Of a stretch of 60,502 nt of DNA, positions 9,005 through 18,292 are shown piece after piece; the stretch's first letter is position 1, and each line of letters opens with the position of its first letter. Source of the stretch: an uncultured Acetobacteraceae bacterium (GTDB lineage: Bacteria > Pseudomonadota > Alphaproteobacteria > Acetobacterales > Acetobacteraceae); NCBI GenBank assembly GCA_937873175.1, contig CALMVT010000125.1:1-60502 (forward strand), read 5' to 3'. The notes under the pieces were generated by a model. The model saw nothing but the letters and a program-made list of their open reading frames with translations. It was not told the DNA's origin and did no database searches. The translations under genes were made by a program, and so were the position numbers.

Positions 9005-10384
9005 TCAGTTCAGGAACACCTTGCCCGGGTTCATGATCCCGCGCGGATCGAGCGCCGTCTTGATCTGCCGCATGACCGCCAGCGTTTCGGCCCCGTGCTC
9101 CGCTTCCAGGAACTCGCGCTTGCCGATGCCGATCCCGTGCTCCCCGCTGCAGGAGCCGCCAAGCGCCAGCGCCCGGGCGACGATCCGCTTGTCGAGGTCC
9201 CAGGCGCGCACCAGCTCGTCCTCGCCCGGCGGCACCAGGATAACGGTGTGGAAGTTGCCGTCGCCGACATGGCCGACAATGGGCGCGATCAGGCCGGATT
9301 GCTCGATGTCCCCCTTCGCGCCGACGATCAGCTCCGTCATGCGGGAGATCGGCACGATGGCGTCCGTCGCCAGTCCGCGATAGCCGGGGCGCAGGGCGAG
9401 CGCCGCCCAATAGGCATCATGCCGCGCCTTCCATAGCCGGTTGCGCTCGGCGGCGTCCGTTGCCCATTGGAAGCCGCTGGCGCCAAAGCCCGCGGTGATC
9501 TCCTCCGCCAGCGCCGCCTGCTCGGCGACGCCCGCCGGGCTGCCGTGGAATTCCAGCAGCAGGGTCGGGCGCGCGGTGTAGCCGTCCAGCTTCGAGTAGG
9601 CGATGCAGGCGCCCATCTGCACGTCGTCCAGCAGCTCGATCCGCGCGATGGGGATGCCGGCCTGCAGAATGGCGATCACGCTGTCCACCGCGCCAGCCAG
9701 GTCGTCGAACTGGCAGATGGCGGCGCTAATCGCCTCGGGGATGCCATGCAAGCGAAGCTGGATCTCAGTGATCACGCCGAGCGTGCCCTCCGACCCCAGC
9801 ATCAGGTGGGTCAGGTCGTATCCCGTGGCGGCCTTGCGGACGCGCCCGCCGGTTTCGATCAGGCGGCCGTCGGGGAGCGCGACCTGCAGGCCCAGCACGT
9901 TCTCCCGGATGGTGCCGTAGCGGACGGCGGCGGTGCCGGAGGCGCGGGTGGCGCACATGCCGCCGATGCTGCACTCGCTGCCGGGATCGACGGGGAAGAA
10001 CAGGCCCTGGTCGCGCAGGTGGGCGTTGAGCTGCTGCCGGGTCACGCCCGCCTCGACCCGGCAATCCATGTCGGCCGGGTTCACCTGCAAAACGCGGGTC
10101 ATGCGCGACAGGTCGAGGCTGATGCCGCCGCGCACCGGGGTCACGTGGCCTTCCAGGCTGGTGCCGGCGCCGAACGGCACCACGGGCACGCCGTGCTGGT
10201 GGCAGAGCGCCAGGACGCGCGCCGCTTCCTCGCCCTGCTCCATGAAGGCGACGGCGTCGGGCAGGCAGCGGGGCTGGCTGTCCTCGCCGTGGCTGTGCTG
10301 CTCGCGCAGCGCGGCGTTGGTGGTGATGCGCTCGCCGAGGAACTCGCGGGCTTGGGCGATGACGGCATCGACGGGGCGTGACAT
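9005..10384 (-). CDS. FAD-linked oxidase, GlcD / D-lactate dehydrogenase type
   Basis: This 459-residue flavoprotein has an N-terminal PCMH-type FAD-binding domain (about 35-215, with VPFGAGTSLEGHV and DPGSECSIGGMCATRASG) and a C-terminal FAD-linked oxidase cap ending in GSCSGEHGIGIGKREFL. Such enzymes oxidise glycolate, D-lactate or related 2-hydroxyacids to 2-oxoacids and pass electrons to quinone or cytochrome c. No GlcE or iron-sulphur GlcF gene is adjacent, which favours a single-subunit D-lactate dehydrogenase-like or D-2-hydroxyacid dehydrogenase-like enzyme. The ATG at 10384 has AAGGA 7 bases upstream. It is divergent from a catabolic gene run, with only 77 bases between them. Substrate is inferred. 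Confidence 0.85.
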   Translation of the reverse strand: MSRPVDAVIAQAREFLGERITTNAALREQHSHGEDSQPRCLPDAVAFMEQGEEAARVLALCHQHGVPVVPFGAGTSLEGHVTPVRGGISLDLSRMTRVLQVNPADMDCRVEAGVTRQQLNAHLRDQGLFFPVDPGSECSIGGMCATRASGTAAVRYGTIRENVLGLQVALPDGRLIETGGRVRKAATGYDLTHLMLGSEGTLGVITEIQLRLHGIPEAISAAICQFDDLAGAVDSVIAILQAGIPIARIELLDDVQMGACIAYSKLDGYTARPTLLLEFHGSPAGVAEQAALAEEITAGFGASGFQWATDAAERNRLWKARHDAYWAALALRPGYRGLATDAIVPISRMTELIVGAKGDIEQSGLIAPIVGHVGDGNFHTVILVPPGEDELVRAWDLDKRIVARALALGGSCSGEHGIGIGKREFLEAEHGAETLAVMRQIKTALDPRGIMNPGKVFLN

Positions 10385-10461
10385 GGAGGGTTCCTTTTCC
10401 CCCAGCCTAGCGCAACGCGGCCAGGCGCGTCACCCTGGGCCTGATTGCAGAGGAGGCATGC

Positions 10462-11685
10462 GTGACCCTTTCCGTGAACCAGGACCGGCTCTGGCAGGCG
10501 CTTCTCGACATGGCCACGGTCGGCGCGACGCCGGAGGGGGGCAGCAACCGCCCGGCCTTGTCCGCCGCGGACGCCGAAGCGCGCGCCCTGCTGCTGTCCT
10601 GGTGCGAGCCGCTGGGCCTCAAAATGGAGCGCGACGGCATCGGCAACCTGTTCCTGCGCCGCGCCGGGCAGGCGCAGCGGCCCGCCGTCGCCTTTGGCAG
10701 CCACCTGGACACCGTGCCCACTGGCGGCCGGTTTGACGGTGCGTTCGGAGTGCTGGCCGGGCTGGAAGCGCTGCGCACCCTCCATGACGCCAGCTTGACG
10801 ACCGCGGCGCCGCTGGAGCTTGTGGTGTGGACCAACGAGGAAGGCAGCCGCTTCCCACCCGCCATGATGGGCAGCCGGGTGCACGCGGGAAACCTGTCGC
10901 TCGACCGCGCTTTGACAACAGCAGACGACGCCGGGGAAACGGTGGGGGAAGCGCTGGCCGAAACGTTCCAGATCGGCTTCCTCACGCCCGGCCCGCGCGA
11001 CTGGGCCGCCTGGATCGAGCCGCACATCGAGCAAGGCCCGGTGCTGGAGCAGTCAGGCGCCGTTGTCGGCATCGTGACCGGCACCGTCGAGGCCCGCTAC
11101 TTCCAGTTGACGGTCGCCGGGGAGGCTAGCCACGCCGGCGCCACCGCCATGGGCGGGCGCCGCGACAGCCTGGCCGCTGCCGCCGAGATGATCCTGGCCA
11201 CCGAGCAGATCGGCCTGTCCAGCGAACCCGGCGGGCGTAGCTCGGCCGCTTGGATCGGCAACGCGCCCAATGCCCGCGGCGCCGTGCCCAGCCTGACCCG
11301 GCTGCACTGCGACATGCGGCACGAGGACCCGGCCCGCGTGGACGCGATGGAGGCGGCGGCCCGCATCGCCTGGACCGCCATCGCCGCCCGCCGCGGCGTG
11401 CAGTTGGAGGTCGACGCCTATGCGTCCTTCGGCCCCGTCCGGTTCGATCCGGGGCTGGGCGCGCTGCTGCGCGAGGTCGCGGCCGCCCGGCAAATGCCGG
11501 TGCGCGACATGGTGGCCGCAGCCGGGCATGACAGCGTGTTGATCGCGCCATTGTGCCCCAGCGCCATGCTGTTCGTGCCGAGCCGCGGCGGCATCACCCA
11601 CCATCCCGCCGAGTATACCGCGCCGGAACACCTGGCCGGAGGCGCCCAGGTGCTGCTGGACGCGGTCATGCGTTTGGCAAATTGA
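10462..11685 (+). CDS. M20-family Zn-dependent amidohydrolase (N-carbamoyl-L-amino acid hydrolase / allantoate amidohydrolase type)
   Basis: This 407-residue enzyme belongs to the M20 metallopeptidase clan, hydantoinase/carbamoylase branch. Di-metal ligands are visible in GSHLDTVPTGGRFDG (H81, D92), TNEEGSRF (E126-E127) and a later HIEQGP motif; the C-terminal GHDS segment supplies another. The lid/dimerisation domain lies between. These enzymes hydrolyse N-carbamoyl amino acids, allantoate or ureidoglycolate, releasing ammonia and CO2. The GTG start at 10462 is supported by GAGGAGG a few bases upstream; the ATG at 10458 is out of frame. No other purine or hydantoin genes are nearby, so the exact substrate is uncertain. 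It leads a co-directional run with the aldolase and dehydratase genes. Confidence 0.85.
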   Translation: MTLSVNQDRLWQALLDMATVGATPEGGSNRPALSAADAEARALLLSWCEPLGLKMERDGIGNLFLRRAGQAQRPAVAFGSHLDTVPTGGRFDGAFGVLAGLEALRTLHDASLTTAAPLELVVWTNEEGSRFPPAMMGSRVHAGNLSLDRALTTADDAGETVGEALAETFQIGFLTPGPRDWAAWIEPHIEQGPVLEQSGAVVGIVTGTVEARYFQLTVAGEASHAGATAMGGRRDSLAAAAEMILATEQIGLSSEPGGRSSAAWIGNAPNARGAVPSLTRLHCDMRHEDPARVDAMEAAARIAWTAIAARRGVQLEVDAYASFGPVRFDPGLGALLREVAAARQMPVRDMVAAAGHDSVLIAPLCPSAMLFVPSRGGITHHPAEYTAPEHLAGGAQVLLDAVMRLAN

Positions 11686-11740
11686 CGCTGTTTGGTCCGG
11701 GGCCTAGCTTGCCGGGACCATAAGCCGCGAGGATTGTCCG

Positions 11741-12502
11741 ATGCCCAACAAGGTGAAGCAGGTCTGGAAAGACGGGCGCGCAGCGGTCAACGGCTGGCTC
11801 GCGATCCCCAACGGGTTCTCGGCCGAGGTCATGGCGCAAGCCGGCTGGGACAGCGTGACCGTGGACCTGCAGCATGGCGTGCAGGATTACCTATCGATGG
11901 TCGCCTGCTTCCAGGCCATGCAGGTGCATCCGGTGCTGCCGATGGTGCGGGTGCCTTGGAACGAGCCGGGTATCGTCGGCAAGGTGCTGGATGCCGGCGC
12001 CTACGGCGTGATCTGCCCCATGGTGAACAACCGGGCAGAGGCCGAGGCCTTCGTGTCCTATTGCCGCTACCCACCCGCCGGCAAGCGCAGCAACGGGCCG
12101 ATCCGCGCCGGCATCTACGGCGTGGGCACCAGCTACCAGTCCACTGCCAACGACGAGATCCTGTGCATCCCGATGGTCGAGACCCAGGAAGCCGTGGACA
12201 ACCTGGAAGGCATCCTGGACGTGCCGGGCATTGACGCCGTGTATATTGGGCCGAGCGACCTCGGCTTTTCCATGGGCTTGCCGCCGGTGCTGGACCGGGA
12301 AGAGCCGCAGATCATGGCCATCTACGAGCGGATCGTCACGGAAACCAAGCGGCGCGGGCTGCGCGCCTGCATCCATTGCCTGACCCCGGCCTACGCCACC
12401 CGAATGATCGCCATGGGGTTCAGCTTGGTCACCATCGCCAACGACAGCGGCCTGCTGCTCGGTGCCGCCCGCACCGCGGTGCAAGCGGTCCGCAAGGGCT
12501 AG
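11741..12502 (+). CDS. HpcH/HpaI-family class II pyruvate aldolase
   Basis: This 253-residue TIM-barrel protein belongs to the HpcH/HpaI aldolase family. Diagnostic segments are VDLQHGVQDY near residue 42, PMVRVPWNEP near 70 and the metal-ligand-bearing PMVETQEAV and VYIGPSDLGFSMG. Members cleave 2-oxo-4-hydroxy acids to pyruvate and an aldehyde, for example 4-hydroxy-2-oxoheptanedioate or 2-keto-3-deoxy sugar acids. GCGAGGA stands about 10 bases before the ATG. The downstream gene encodes a sugar-acid dehydratase-like protein 10 bases later, which favours a sugar-acid route over aromatic catabolism. That pathway reading is inference. Confidence 0.88.
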   Translation: MPNKVKQVWKDGRAAVNGWLAIPNGFSAEVMAQAGWDSVTVDLQHGVQDYLSMVACFQAMQVHPVLPMVRVPWNEPGIVGKVLDAGAYGVICPMVNNRAEAEAFVSYCRYPPAGKRSNGPIRAGIYGVGTSYQSTANDEILCIPMVETQEAVDNLEGILDVPGIDAVYIGPSDLGFSMGLPPVLDREEPQIMAIYERIVTETKRRGLRACIHCLTPAYATRMIAMGFSLVTIANDSGLLLGAARTAVQAVRKG

Positions 12503-12512
12503 GAAAGCAATC

Positions 12513-14033
12513 ATGCCGACAGCTGTGATCCGCCTGCACCCCGAGGACGCCGTGGTAATCGCGCGCAGCACCTTGTTGCCGGGGGCGCCGGTCGCGCCCG
12601 GCGTCACGGCCGCCGAGCGTATCCCGGCCGGGCACAAGGTCGCGGTGCGCGCGCTGGCGGAAGGCGAGGCGATCCAGCGATACGGCCAGATCATTGGCTT
12701 CGCCACCCAGCCCATCGCGCCCGGTGCCCACGTGCATGTGCACAACTGCGGCATGGGCGACTTCGACAAGGACTACGCCTATAGCCAGGACGCGCGGCCC
12801 ACGCCGATGGCAAACGAGGGGCTGACGTTTTCCGGTATCCGCCGCCCGGACGGTCGGGTCGCCACGCGCAACTACATCGGCATCCTGACCTCAGTGAATT
12901 GCAGCGCACATGTGGCCGGGCTGGTGGCGGACGTGTTCAAGCGCAACCCTTTCACCGGGCACGACCCGCTGGCGGCGTATCCCAACGTCGATGGCGTGGT
13001 GGCGCTGACGCACAAGACCGGCTGCGGCATGACTGACGGGGAGCCGCTGCGCCTGTTGCGCCGCACCCTCGCGGGTTATGCGCGGCACGTGAACTTCAGC
13101 CATGTCGTGGTGCTGGGCCTCGGTTGCGAGGTGAACCAGATCGCCGGGTTGCTGGAAGAGCAGCGCCTGGCCGGGCGCATCCGCAACATGGACATCCAGA
13201 GCATGGGCGGCACCCGCAAGACGGTGGAGGCCGCGGTTGCCTTCGTGCACGAAGTACTGGCCGAAAGCAACGAGGTGCGTCGCGAGCCGGTGCCGGTCAG
13301 CGAATTGACGGTGGCGCTGCAATGCGGCGGCTCCGACGGGTATTCCGGCGTGTCGGCCAACCCGGCGCTTGGCGCGGCAAGTGACCTTCTGGTGCGCCAC
13401 GGCGGGACCGTGATCCTGTCGGAAACGCCGGAAACCTACGGCGCCGAGCACCTGTTGACCCGGCGCGCGGTCAGCCAGGAGGTGGGCGAGAAGCTGGTTG
13501 GCCTGATGCGCTGGTGGGAGGAGTATACGGCCCGCGAAGGCGCCGAGATGAACGCGAACCCCAGCCCCGGCAACAAGGCTGGCGGCCTTACCACTATTCT
13601 GGAGAAGTCACTGGGCGCCATGGCCAAGGCCGGCACCACCAACCTGGTGGACGTGGTGCGCTACGCCGAGCCGGTGACGGCGCGCGGCTTCGTGTTCATG
13701 GACACGCCGGGCTACGACCCGGTGGCGGCGACGGGCCAGGTGGCGGGCGGCGCAAACCTCGTGTGCTTCACGACCGGGCGCGGCAGCGTGTTCGGCTGCA
13801 AGCCGTCGCCGTCCATCAAGCTCGCGACCAACACGCCGATGTTCCAGCGCATGGAAGACGACATGGACATCAACTGCGGCACGATCCTGGACGGGGACGA
13901 GACGGTGCAGGAGTGCGGCCAGCGCATCTTCGAAACCATGATCCGCACGGCGAGCGGGGAGCGCACCAAGAGCGAGTCGTTCGATGCGGGCGGGGCTGAG
14001 TTCGCGCCTTGGGTGATCGGCGCGACGATGTAG
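12513..14033 (+). CDS. UxaA-family altronate / galactarate-type dehydratase
   Basis: This 506-residue protein combines an N-terminal SAF domain (about 1-95, ending near HVHVHNCGMGDF) with the large C-terminal domain of altronate and galactarate dehydratases. Conserved segments include NYIGILTSVNCSAH, HKTGCGM, GLGCEVNQ, CGGSDGYSG and GCKPSPSIKLATN, whose cysteines and histidines are typical of the iron-dependent active site. It dehydrates a hexuronate-derived or related sugar acid to a 2-keto-3-deoxy acid in the cytoplasm, the kind of product the upstream aldolase could cleave. The ATG at 12513 is 10 bases after the aldolase stop. The gene converges on the IlvD/Edd gene, only 6 bases apart. 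Substrate unknown. Confidence 0.88.
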   Translation: MPTAVIRLHPEDAVVIARSTLLPGAPVAPGVTAAERIPAGHKVAVRALAEGEAIQRYGQIIGFATQPIAPGAHVHVHNCGMGDFDKDYAYSQDARPTPMANEGLTFSGIRRPDGRVATRNYIGILTSVNCSAHVAGLVADVFKRNPFTGHDPLAAYPNVDGVVALTHKTGCGMTDGEPLRLLRRTLAGYARHVNFSHVVVLGLGCEVNQIAGLLEEQRLAGRIRNMDIQSMGGTRKTVEAAVAFVHEVLAESNEVRREPVPVSELTVALQCGGSDGYSGVSANPALGAASDLLVRHGGTVILSETPETYGAEHLLTRRAVSQEVGEKLVGLMRWWEEYTAREGAEMNANPSPGNKAGGLTTILEKSLGAMAKAGTTNLVDVVRYAEPVTARGFVFMDTPGYDPVAATGQVAGGANLVCFTTGRGSVFGCKPSPSIKLATNTPMFQRMEDDMDINCGTILDGDETVQECGQRIFETMIRTASGERTKSESFDAGGAEFAPWVIGATM

Positions 14034-14039
14034 CGGTGT

Positions 14040-15746
14040 TCAGCCGGGTGAGGGCCGGCGCATGAAATCGAAGTCGCAGCCCTCGTCCGCTTGCAGCACC
14101 GTGTCGTGGTAAAGGCGGGCGTAGCCGCGCTGTGCCCATTCGGGTCGGACGGGCGGCGCGAGCAGGGCCTGCCGCCGGGCCAACTCCTCGTCGCTCACCA
14201 GCAGGTCGATGCGGCGGCCAGCCACGTCGAGCCGGATGAGGTCGCCTGACTCCACCAAGGCCAGCGGCCCGCCGACCGCGGACTCCGGCGTGACGTGCAG
14301 CACAATCGTGCCGAAGGCGGTGCCGCTCATCCTGGCGTCCGAGATGCGCACCATGTCCCTCACGCCTTGGCGGCCAAGCTGCTTCGGGATCGGCAGGTAG
14401 CCGGCTTCCGGCATGCCCGGTGCGCCCTTCGGCCCGGCGTTGCGCAGCACCAGCACATCGTCCGGCCCGACATCGAGCGCCGGGTCGTCGATCCGCGCCG
14501 CCATGTCGGGGATGGAGTCGAACACCACCGCCCGCCCGGTGTGCTGCAGCAGGCGCGGCGTCGCGGCGGAATGCTTGATCACCGCCCCGCGCGGCGCGAG
14601 GTTGCCGTGCAGCACCGCCATCGCGCCCACCGGTTTGATCGGGTCGTGCCTCGGCCGGATCACGGTCTGGCCCGGCACCTGCTCGGCCGCCGTCGCCACG
14701 TCGCGCAGGGTCCCGCCGCCGACCGTGCGGGCATCAAGATCGATCAGGTCGCCCAATTCCGCCAACAGCCGCGGCATGCCCCCGGCGTGATGAAAATGCT
14801 CCATGTAGTGGTCGCCGGACGGTTTCAGGTCCACAAGCACCGGGACCTCGCGGCCTAGGGCGTCGAAGGCGTCCATGTCGATCCGATGCGGCGTGCGGTT
14901 CGCAATGGCAGTCAGGTGGATCAGCCCGTTGGTCGAGCCGCCGATGGCCTGCAGCACCACCTGCGCGTTGCGGAACGCCGCCGGGGTCAGCAGTTCGCTC
15001 GGGCGCGGCCCGCCGGCGACGGCCATCTCGGCCGCCCGCCGCCCGCTGGCCTCGGCGAATCGCACGCGCTCGGCGTGGGGGGCGGGGATGGTGGCGGCGG
15101 TCGGCAGGGCCAACCCCAATGCCTCGGTGACGCAGGCCATGGTGCTCGCCGTGCCCATCACCATGCAGGTGCCGACGGATGGGGCGAGCCGGCCCTCGAC
15201 GACCTCGATCTCCGCCGCATCCACCGTGCCGGCGCGGTGGGCGCTCCACAGACGGCGGCAATCGGTGCAGGCGCCGAGCACCTCGCCCTTGTGGTGGCCC
15301 ACGACCATGGGGCCGACCGGGACCACGATTGTCGGCAGGTCCACGCTGGCGGCCGCCATGATCTGCGCCGGCAGCGTCTTGTCGCAGCCGCCAATCACGA
15401 TGACCGCGTCCATCGGCTGGGCACGGACCATCTCCTCCGTGTCCATTGCCATCAGGTTGCGCAGGAACATGGAGGTCGGGTGCGCGAAGCTCTCGTGGAT
15501 CGAGACGGTCGGGAACACCATGGGCATGGCGCCGGCCAGCATGACACCGCGCTTCGCCGCCTCGATCAGCGCGGCGGCGTTGCCGTGGCAGGGATTGTAG
15601 TCGCTCCCCGTGTTGGTGATGCCGACGATGGGACGGTCGAGCGCGTCATCGGAGTAGCCCATCGCCTTGATGAACGCTTTGCGCAGGAACAAGGAGAATC
15701 CGGCGTCGCCGTAGCTCGTGAGACCCTTGCGCAGCCCCTTGTCCAT
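14040..15746 (-). CDS. IlvD/Edd-family dehydratase, probable sugar-acid dehydratase
   Basis: This 568-residue protein has the full length of dihydroxyacid/sugar-acid dehydratases. Three probable iron-sulphur cysteines are visible: C53 in NPCHGN, C121 in GGCDKTLPA and C194 in GTCMVMGTAST. The family includes dihydroxyacid dehydratase (isoleucine/valine synthesis), phosphogluconate dehydratase, and arabonate/xylonate/galactonate dehydratases. The TDCRRLWSAHRAG insert and the neighbouring aldolase and UxaA genes favour the pentonate/hexonate dehydratase branch. I set the start at the ATG at 15746, preceded by GGGAAG, instead of an upstream extension in the same frame that has no family similarity. 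Its role in sugar-acid catabolism is inferred from context. Confidence 0.85.
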   Translation of the reverse strand: MDKGLRKGLTSYGDAGFSLFLRKAFIKAMGYSDDALDRPIVGITNTGSDYNPCHGNAAALIEAAKRGVMLAGAMPMVFPTVSIHESFAHPTSMFLRNLMAMDTEEMVRAQPMDAVIVIGGCDKTLPAQIMAAASVDLPTIVVPVGPMVVGHHKGEVLGACTDCRRLWSAHRAGTVDAAEIEVVEGRLAPSVGTCMVMGTASTMACVTEALGLALPTAATIPAPHAERVRFAEASGRRAAEMAVAGGPRPSELLTPAAFRNAQVVLQAIGGSTNGLIHLTAIANRTPHRIDMDAFDALGREVPVLVDLKPSGDHYMEHFHHAGGMPRLLAELGDLIDLDARTVGGGTLRDVATAAEQVPGQTVIRPRHDPIKPVGAMAVLHGNLAPRGAVIKHSAATPRLLQHTGRAVVFDSIPDMAARIDDPALDVGPDDVLVLRNAGPKGAPGMPEAGYLPIPKQLGRQGVRDMVRISDARMSGTAFGTIVLHVTPESAVGGPLALVESGDLIRLDVAGRRIDLLVSDEELARRQALLAPPVRPEWAQRGYARLYHDTVLQADEGCDFDFMRRPSPG

Positions 15747-15950
15747 CTGCCGCTTCCCTTCATGCTTGCGCGCCGGTGCATTGTAGCCCGGGGAGCCATG
15801 CAGACAACGCCAGGTCCAGCGGCCAAACCTCCTGAAATGGCCCGCGGTCCCAAACTGGGCCGGTACTAAATCAACAAGCGGTGATCTCCGCATCCTGAAA
15901 CCATTGAGTTGCGTATCCGACAGCCAACATCGCCATCACCAAGGGTTGCC

Positions 15951-17069
15951 ATGCACCATTACATCCGTTCCATAGGTTTCGCCGGCCTTGCGGCCGTGCT
16001 GCTTTCGGGATGCACTTCGCCGCCGCAGGGAAAGACGCCGTATCAACCCACGGCCGACATGGCGGCGGTGCTCGCCGCACAGGCCGATCTTGGCGCCAAG
16101 CCGATCGACGATCTGACGCCGGCGCAGGCGCGGGTGAACCCGTCCATTGCCGACGCGGTGCTGAAGGTGGAGCAGCAGCGCGGCATGAGCACGGCGCCCA
16201 TGCCGGCGCGGGTCGAGGATGTCCAGGTGCAAGGCGCCGCCGGGCTGCTTCCGGCGAGGGTATACCGACCGGCCATGGCGACGCCCGGCCCATTGCCGAT
16301 CATCCTTTATTTCCACGGCGGCGGCTGGGTGATCTCGACGATTGACACCTATGACAGCTCGGCCCGGGCTTTGGCCAACGGCGCCGGGGCGGTCGTGGTG
16401 TCCGTGGAGTACCGGAAAGGGCCGGAGGACCGATTCCCTGCCGCGCACGACGACGCCGTTGCAGCCTACCGCTTCGTGCTGCAGCACGCGGCGCCTTTGG
16501 GTGGCGACGAGCGGCACGTCGCGGTGGCCGGGGAAAGCGCGGGCGGCAACCTGGCCTTCAACGTGGCGTTGGCGGCCCGGGACCAGAAGCTGCCGATGCC
16601 GGTGCACCAACTGCTCGTCTATCCCGTCGCCAGCACGGACCTGATGGCGCCGAGCGTGCAGGAGAACGCGCGGGCAAAGCCGCTGAGCCGGGCCGCGCTG
16701 GAATGGTTCATCAAGTACTATGGCCGCGGGCCGCAGGACGTTGCGGACACCCGACTCAACCTTCTGGGCGTGTCCGACCTCCAGGGGCTGCCGTCCACGA
16801 CGATCATCCTGGCGCAGATCGACCCATTGCGTTCGGGCGGCGAAACGCTGGGCGACCGCCTTCGCACCGCCGGCGTGCCGGAGGAAACGCGTCTGTATCC
16901 CGGGGTGACGCATGAGTTCTTCGGCACCGGCGCGGTAGTGCCGGAGGGCAAGGCGGCGGTGGCGTTTGCCAGCGAGCGGCTGAAGCAGTCATTCGCCGCC
17001 GTGCCGGCGTTGCCCGCGCCGACCCGGCGCGGCCGGGCGGTCCGCGCTCGCACGGCGCAGGGATACTGA
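15951..17069 (+). CDS. Lipoprotein alpha/beta hydrolase, hormone-sensitive-lipase family
   Basis: This 372-residue protein starts with a lipoprotein signal peptide whose lipobox is LLSGC (C21), so it is probably anchored in the envelope. The hydrolase domain carries the oxyanion-hole motif HGGGW (122-126) and the nucleophile elbow GESAG (S196). A later aspartate (IDPLRSGG) and histidine (VTHEFFG) complete the triad. This is the bacterial HSL / family IV esterase type, acting on short acyl esters, often annotated as acetyl esterase. An ATG upstream in frame at 15909 is less likely because only the start at 15951 gives a clean signal peptide. The stop is 2 bases before the broken catalase-family gene. 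Confidence 0.85.
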   Translation: MHHYIRSIGFAGLAAVLLSGCTSPPQGKTPYQPTADMAAVLAAQADLGAKPIDDLTPAQARVNPSIADAVLKVEQQRGMSTAPMPARVEDVQVQGAAGLLPARVYRPAMATPGPLPIILYFHGGGWVISTIDTYDSSARALANGAGAVVVSVEYRKGPEDRFPAAHDDAVAAYRFVLQHAAPLGGDERHVAVAGESAGGNLAFNVALAARDQKLPMPVHQLLVYPVASTDLMAPSVQENARAKPLSRAALEWFIKYYGRGPQDVADTRLNLLGVSDLQGLPSTTIILAQIDPLRSGGETLGDRLRTAGVPEETRLYPGVTHEFFGTGAVVPEGKAAVAFASERLKQSFAAVPALPAPTRRGRAVRARTAQGY

Positions 17070-17071
17070 GC

Positions 17072-18165
17072 ATGGCGAACTTCGTGCGCTACGCCGACAG
17101 CTTGGAAGCACCAGCCCCCGGCGAGCAGGAGGTCGTCGGGCAAATCATCCTCGCCATGCAGCGGGAAACGGACAAAGTTGCCGAACGCGAGCACCACGCG
17201 GTTCGGGCGTCACATGCCAAGAGCACCGGGCTGCTCAAGGGGGAGCTGCGCGTCTTGGATGGCCTGCCGCCGCATCTCGCCCAGGGCTTGTTCGCCCGGC
17301 CGCACAGCTACCCTGCCGTTGTCCGGTTCGCGCAGGGGCCGGGCGAGCATTTATCCGACAGCGTTTCGACGCATCGTGGCATGGCGGTCAAGCTGTTCGG
17401 CGTCCATGGCCCGGCGCTGCCGGGGCATGAGGGCCGCGGAACGCAGGACTTCGTTTTTGCCACCGGCACGACGTTTCCGCAGGCCAATTCGGCGAGCTTT
17501 CTCACGGCGATCAAGGGCCTCGAGAAAAGCACCAACATGCCGGAAGCGATGAAGCAGGCGGCAGCGACCGCGGCGCGGGCCGCCAATGCCGTCGTTTAGG
17601 CGGTGGGCGGTGACAGCGCGACCCTTGGCTTCTTCGGCCACAGCAAGCGCAACCCGCTGAGCGACGCTTATTTCAGCCAGGCACCGATGCGCTACGGCGA
17701 CCATGTGGCAAAGCTGGGCTTCTTCCCGGTCTCGCCGGGAGCTGGTCGCCATGATTGACCAGACGCTCGACACCAGCGACGATCCCGACGCCTTCCGCAC
17801 CGCATTAGTCGGTTTCATGCGGACGCAGGGTGCCGAGTTTGGGCTGCGGGTGCAGCTTTGCACCGACCTGGACCGCATGCCGGTCGAGGACGCCGCCGTG
17901 ACGTGGCCGGAGGACGAAAGTCCCTACGCTGCGGTGGCCCGCCTGACCTTGCCGCCGCGAGACGCCTACAGCCCGGCGCGCCAGACCTACTTCGACGGCG
18001 TGCTCGCCTTTCGCCCGGCGCACAGCCTGGCGGCCGGCCCATCGCCCGCTCGGCTCCATTATGCGCGCCCGGCTCGCCGCCTATTCGGCATTGTCGGCCT
18101 ATCGGCACGAGCGCAACGGCCAACTGCAGACCGAGCCGGCCTCCATCGGCGACGTTCCCGATTGA
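17072..18165 (+). pseudogene. Catalase-family protein (y4iL-like), disrupted by one stop codon and two frameshifts
   Basis: Joining three segments restores a protein of about 360 residues like the small heme-dependent catalase-like family. It begins MANFVRYADSLE, has ASHAKSTGLLKGEL near the expected heme-pocket histidine, then NPLSDAYFSQAPMRYGDHVAK, and ends with GSIMRARLAAYSAL before a stop at 18163-18165. The lesions are an in-frame TAG at 17597-17599, one extra G in the run 17737-17739, and a 4-base tandem duplication (GGCC at 18032-18035 and 18036-18039). Removing the extra G turns the local reading into VSPELVAM, and removing one GGCC gives AAHRPLGSIM. Both match the family pattern. It sits 2 bases after the esterase gene, so the pair was probably once an operon. 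Confidence 0.85.
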
Positions 18166-18187
18166 ACTGGGCGTGACACAAGCGGCG

Positions 18188-18217
18188 GGGCCAGACGAAA
18201 GTTCTGGCCCTTCCCTT
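18188..18217 (+). terminator. Rho-independent terminator-like hairpin after the catalase remnant
   Basis: GGGCCAGA (18188-18195) pairs with TCTGGCCC (18203-18210). The inner loop could form a GAAA tetraloop closed by C-G with one bulged T. The T-rich stretch TTCCCTT follows. It lies 23 bases after the remnant stop codon and before the liv operon. Confidence 0.6.
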
Positions 18218-18292
18218 GCATACCGTGTTCTTAAATAGACACCGCCAGTTGCGGCGGGGTCGGTGCACGTCCCAGCAGGGGAGCGAGTTGAC

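Noticed and set aside
15747-15893. A longer IlvD/Edd protein starting at 15893.
   Set aside because: The added 49 residues are unlike the family, while the ATG at 15746 has a ribosome-binding site and gives the normal N-terminus.
17703-18176. A separate 157-codon gene after the truncated catalase-family frame.
   Set aside because: Its middle part is the displaced C-terminal half of the catalase-family protein; the frame change is explained by one extra G, so it is part of the pseudogene.
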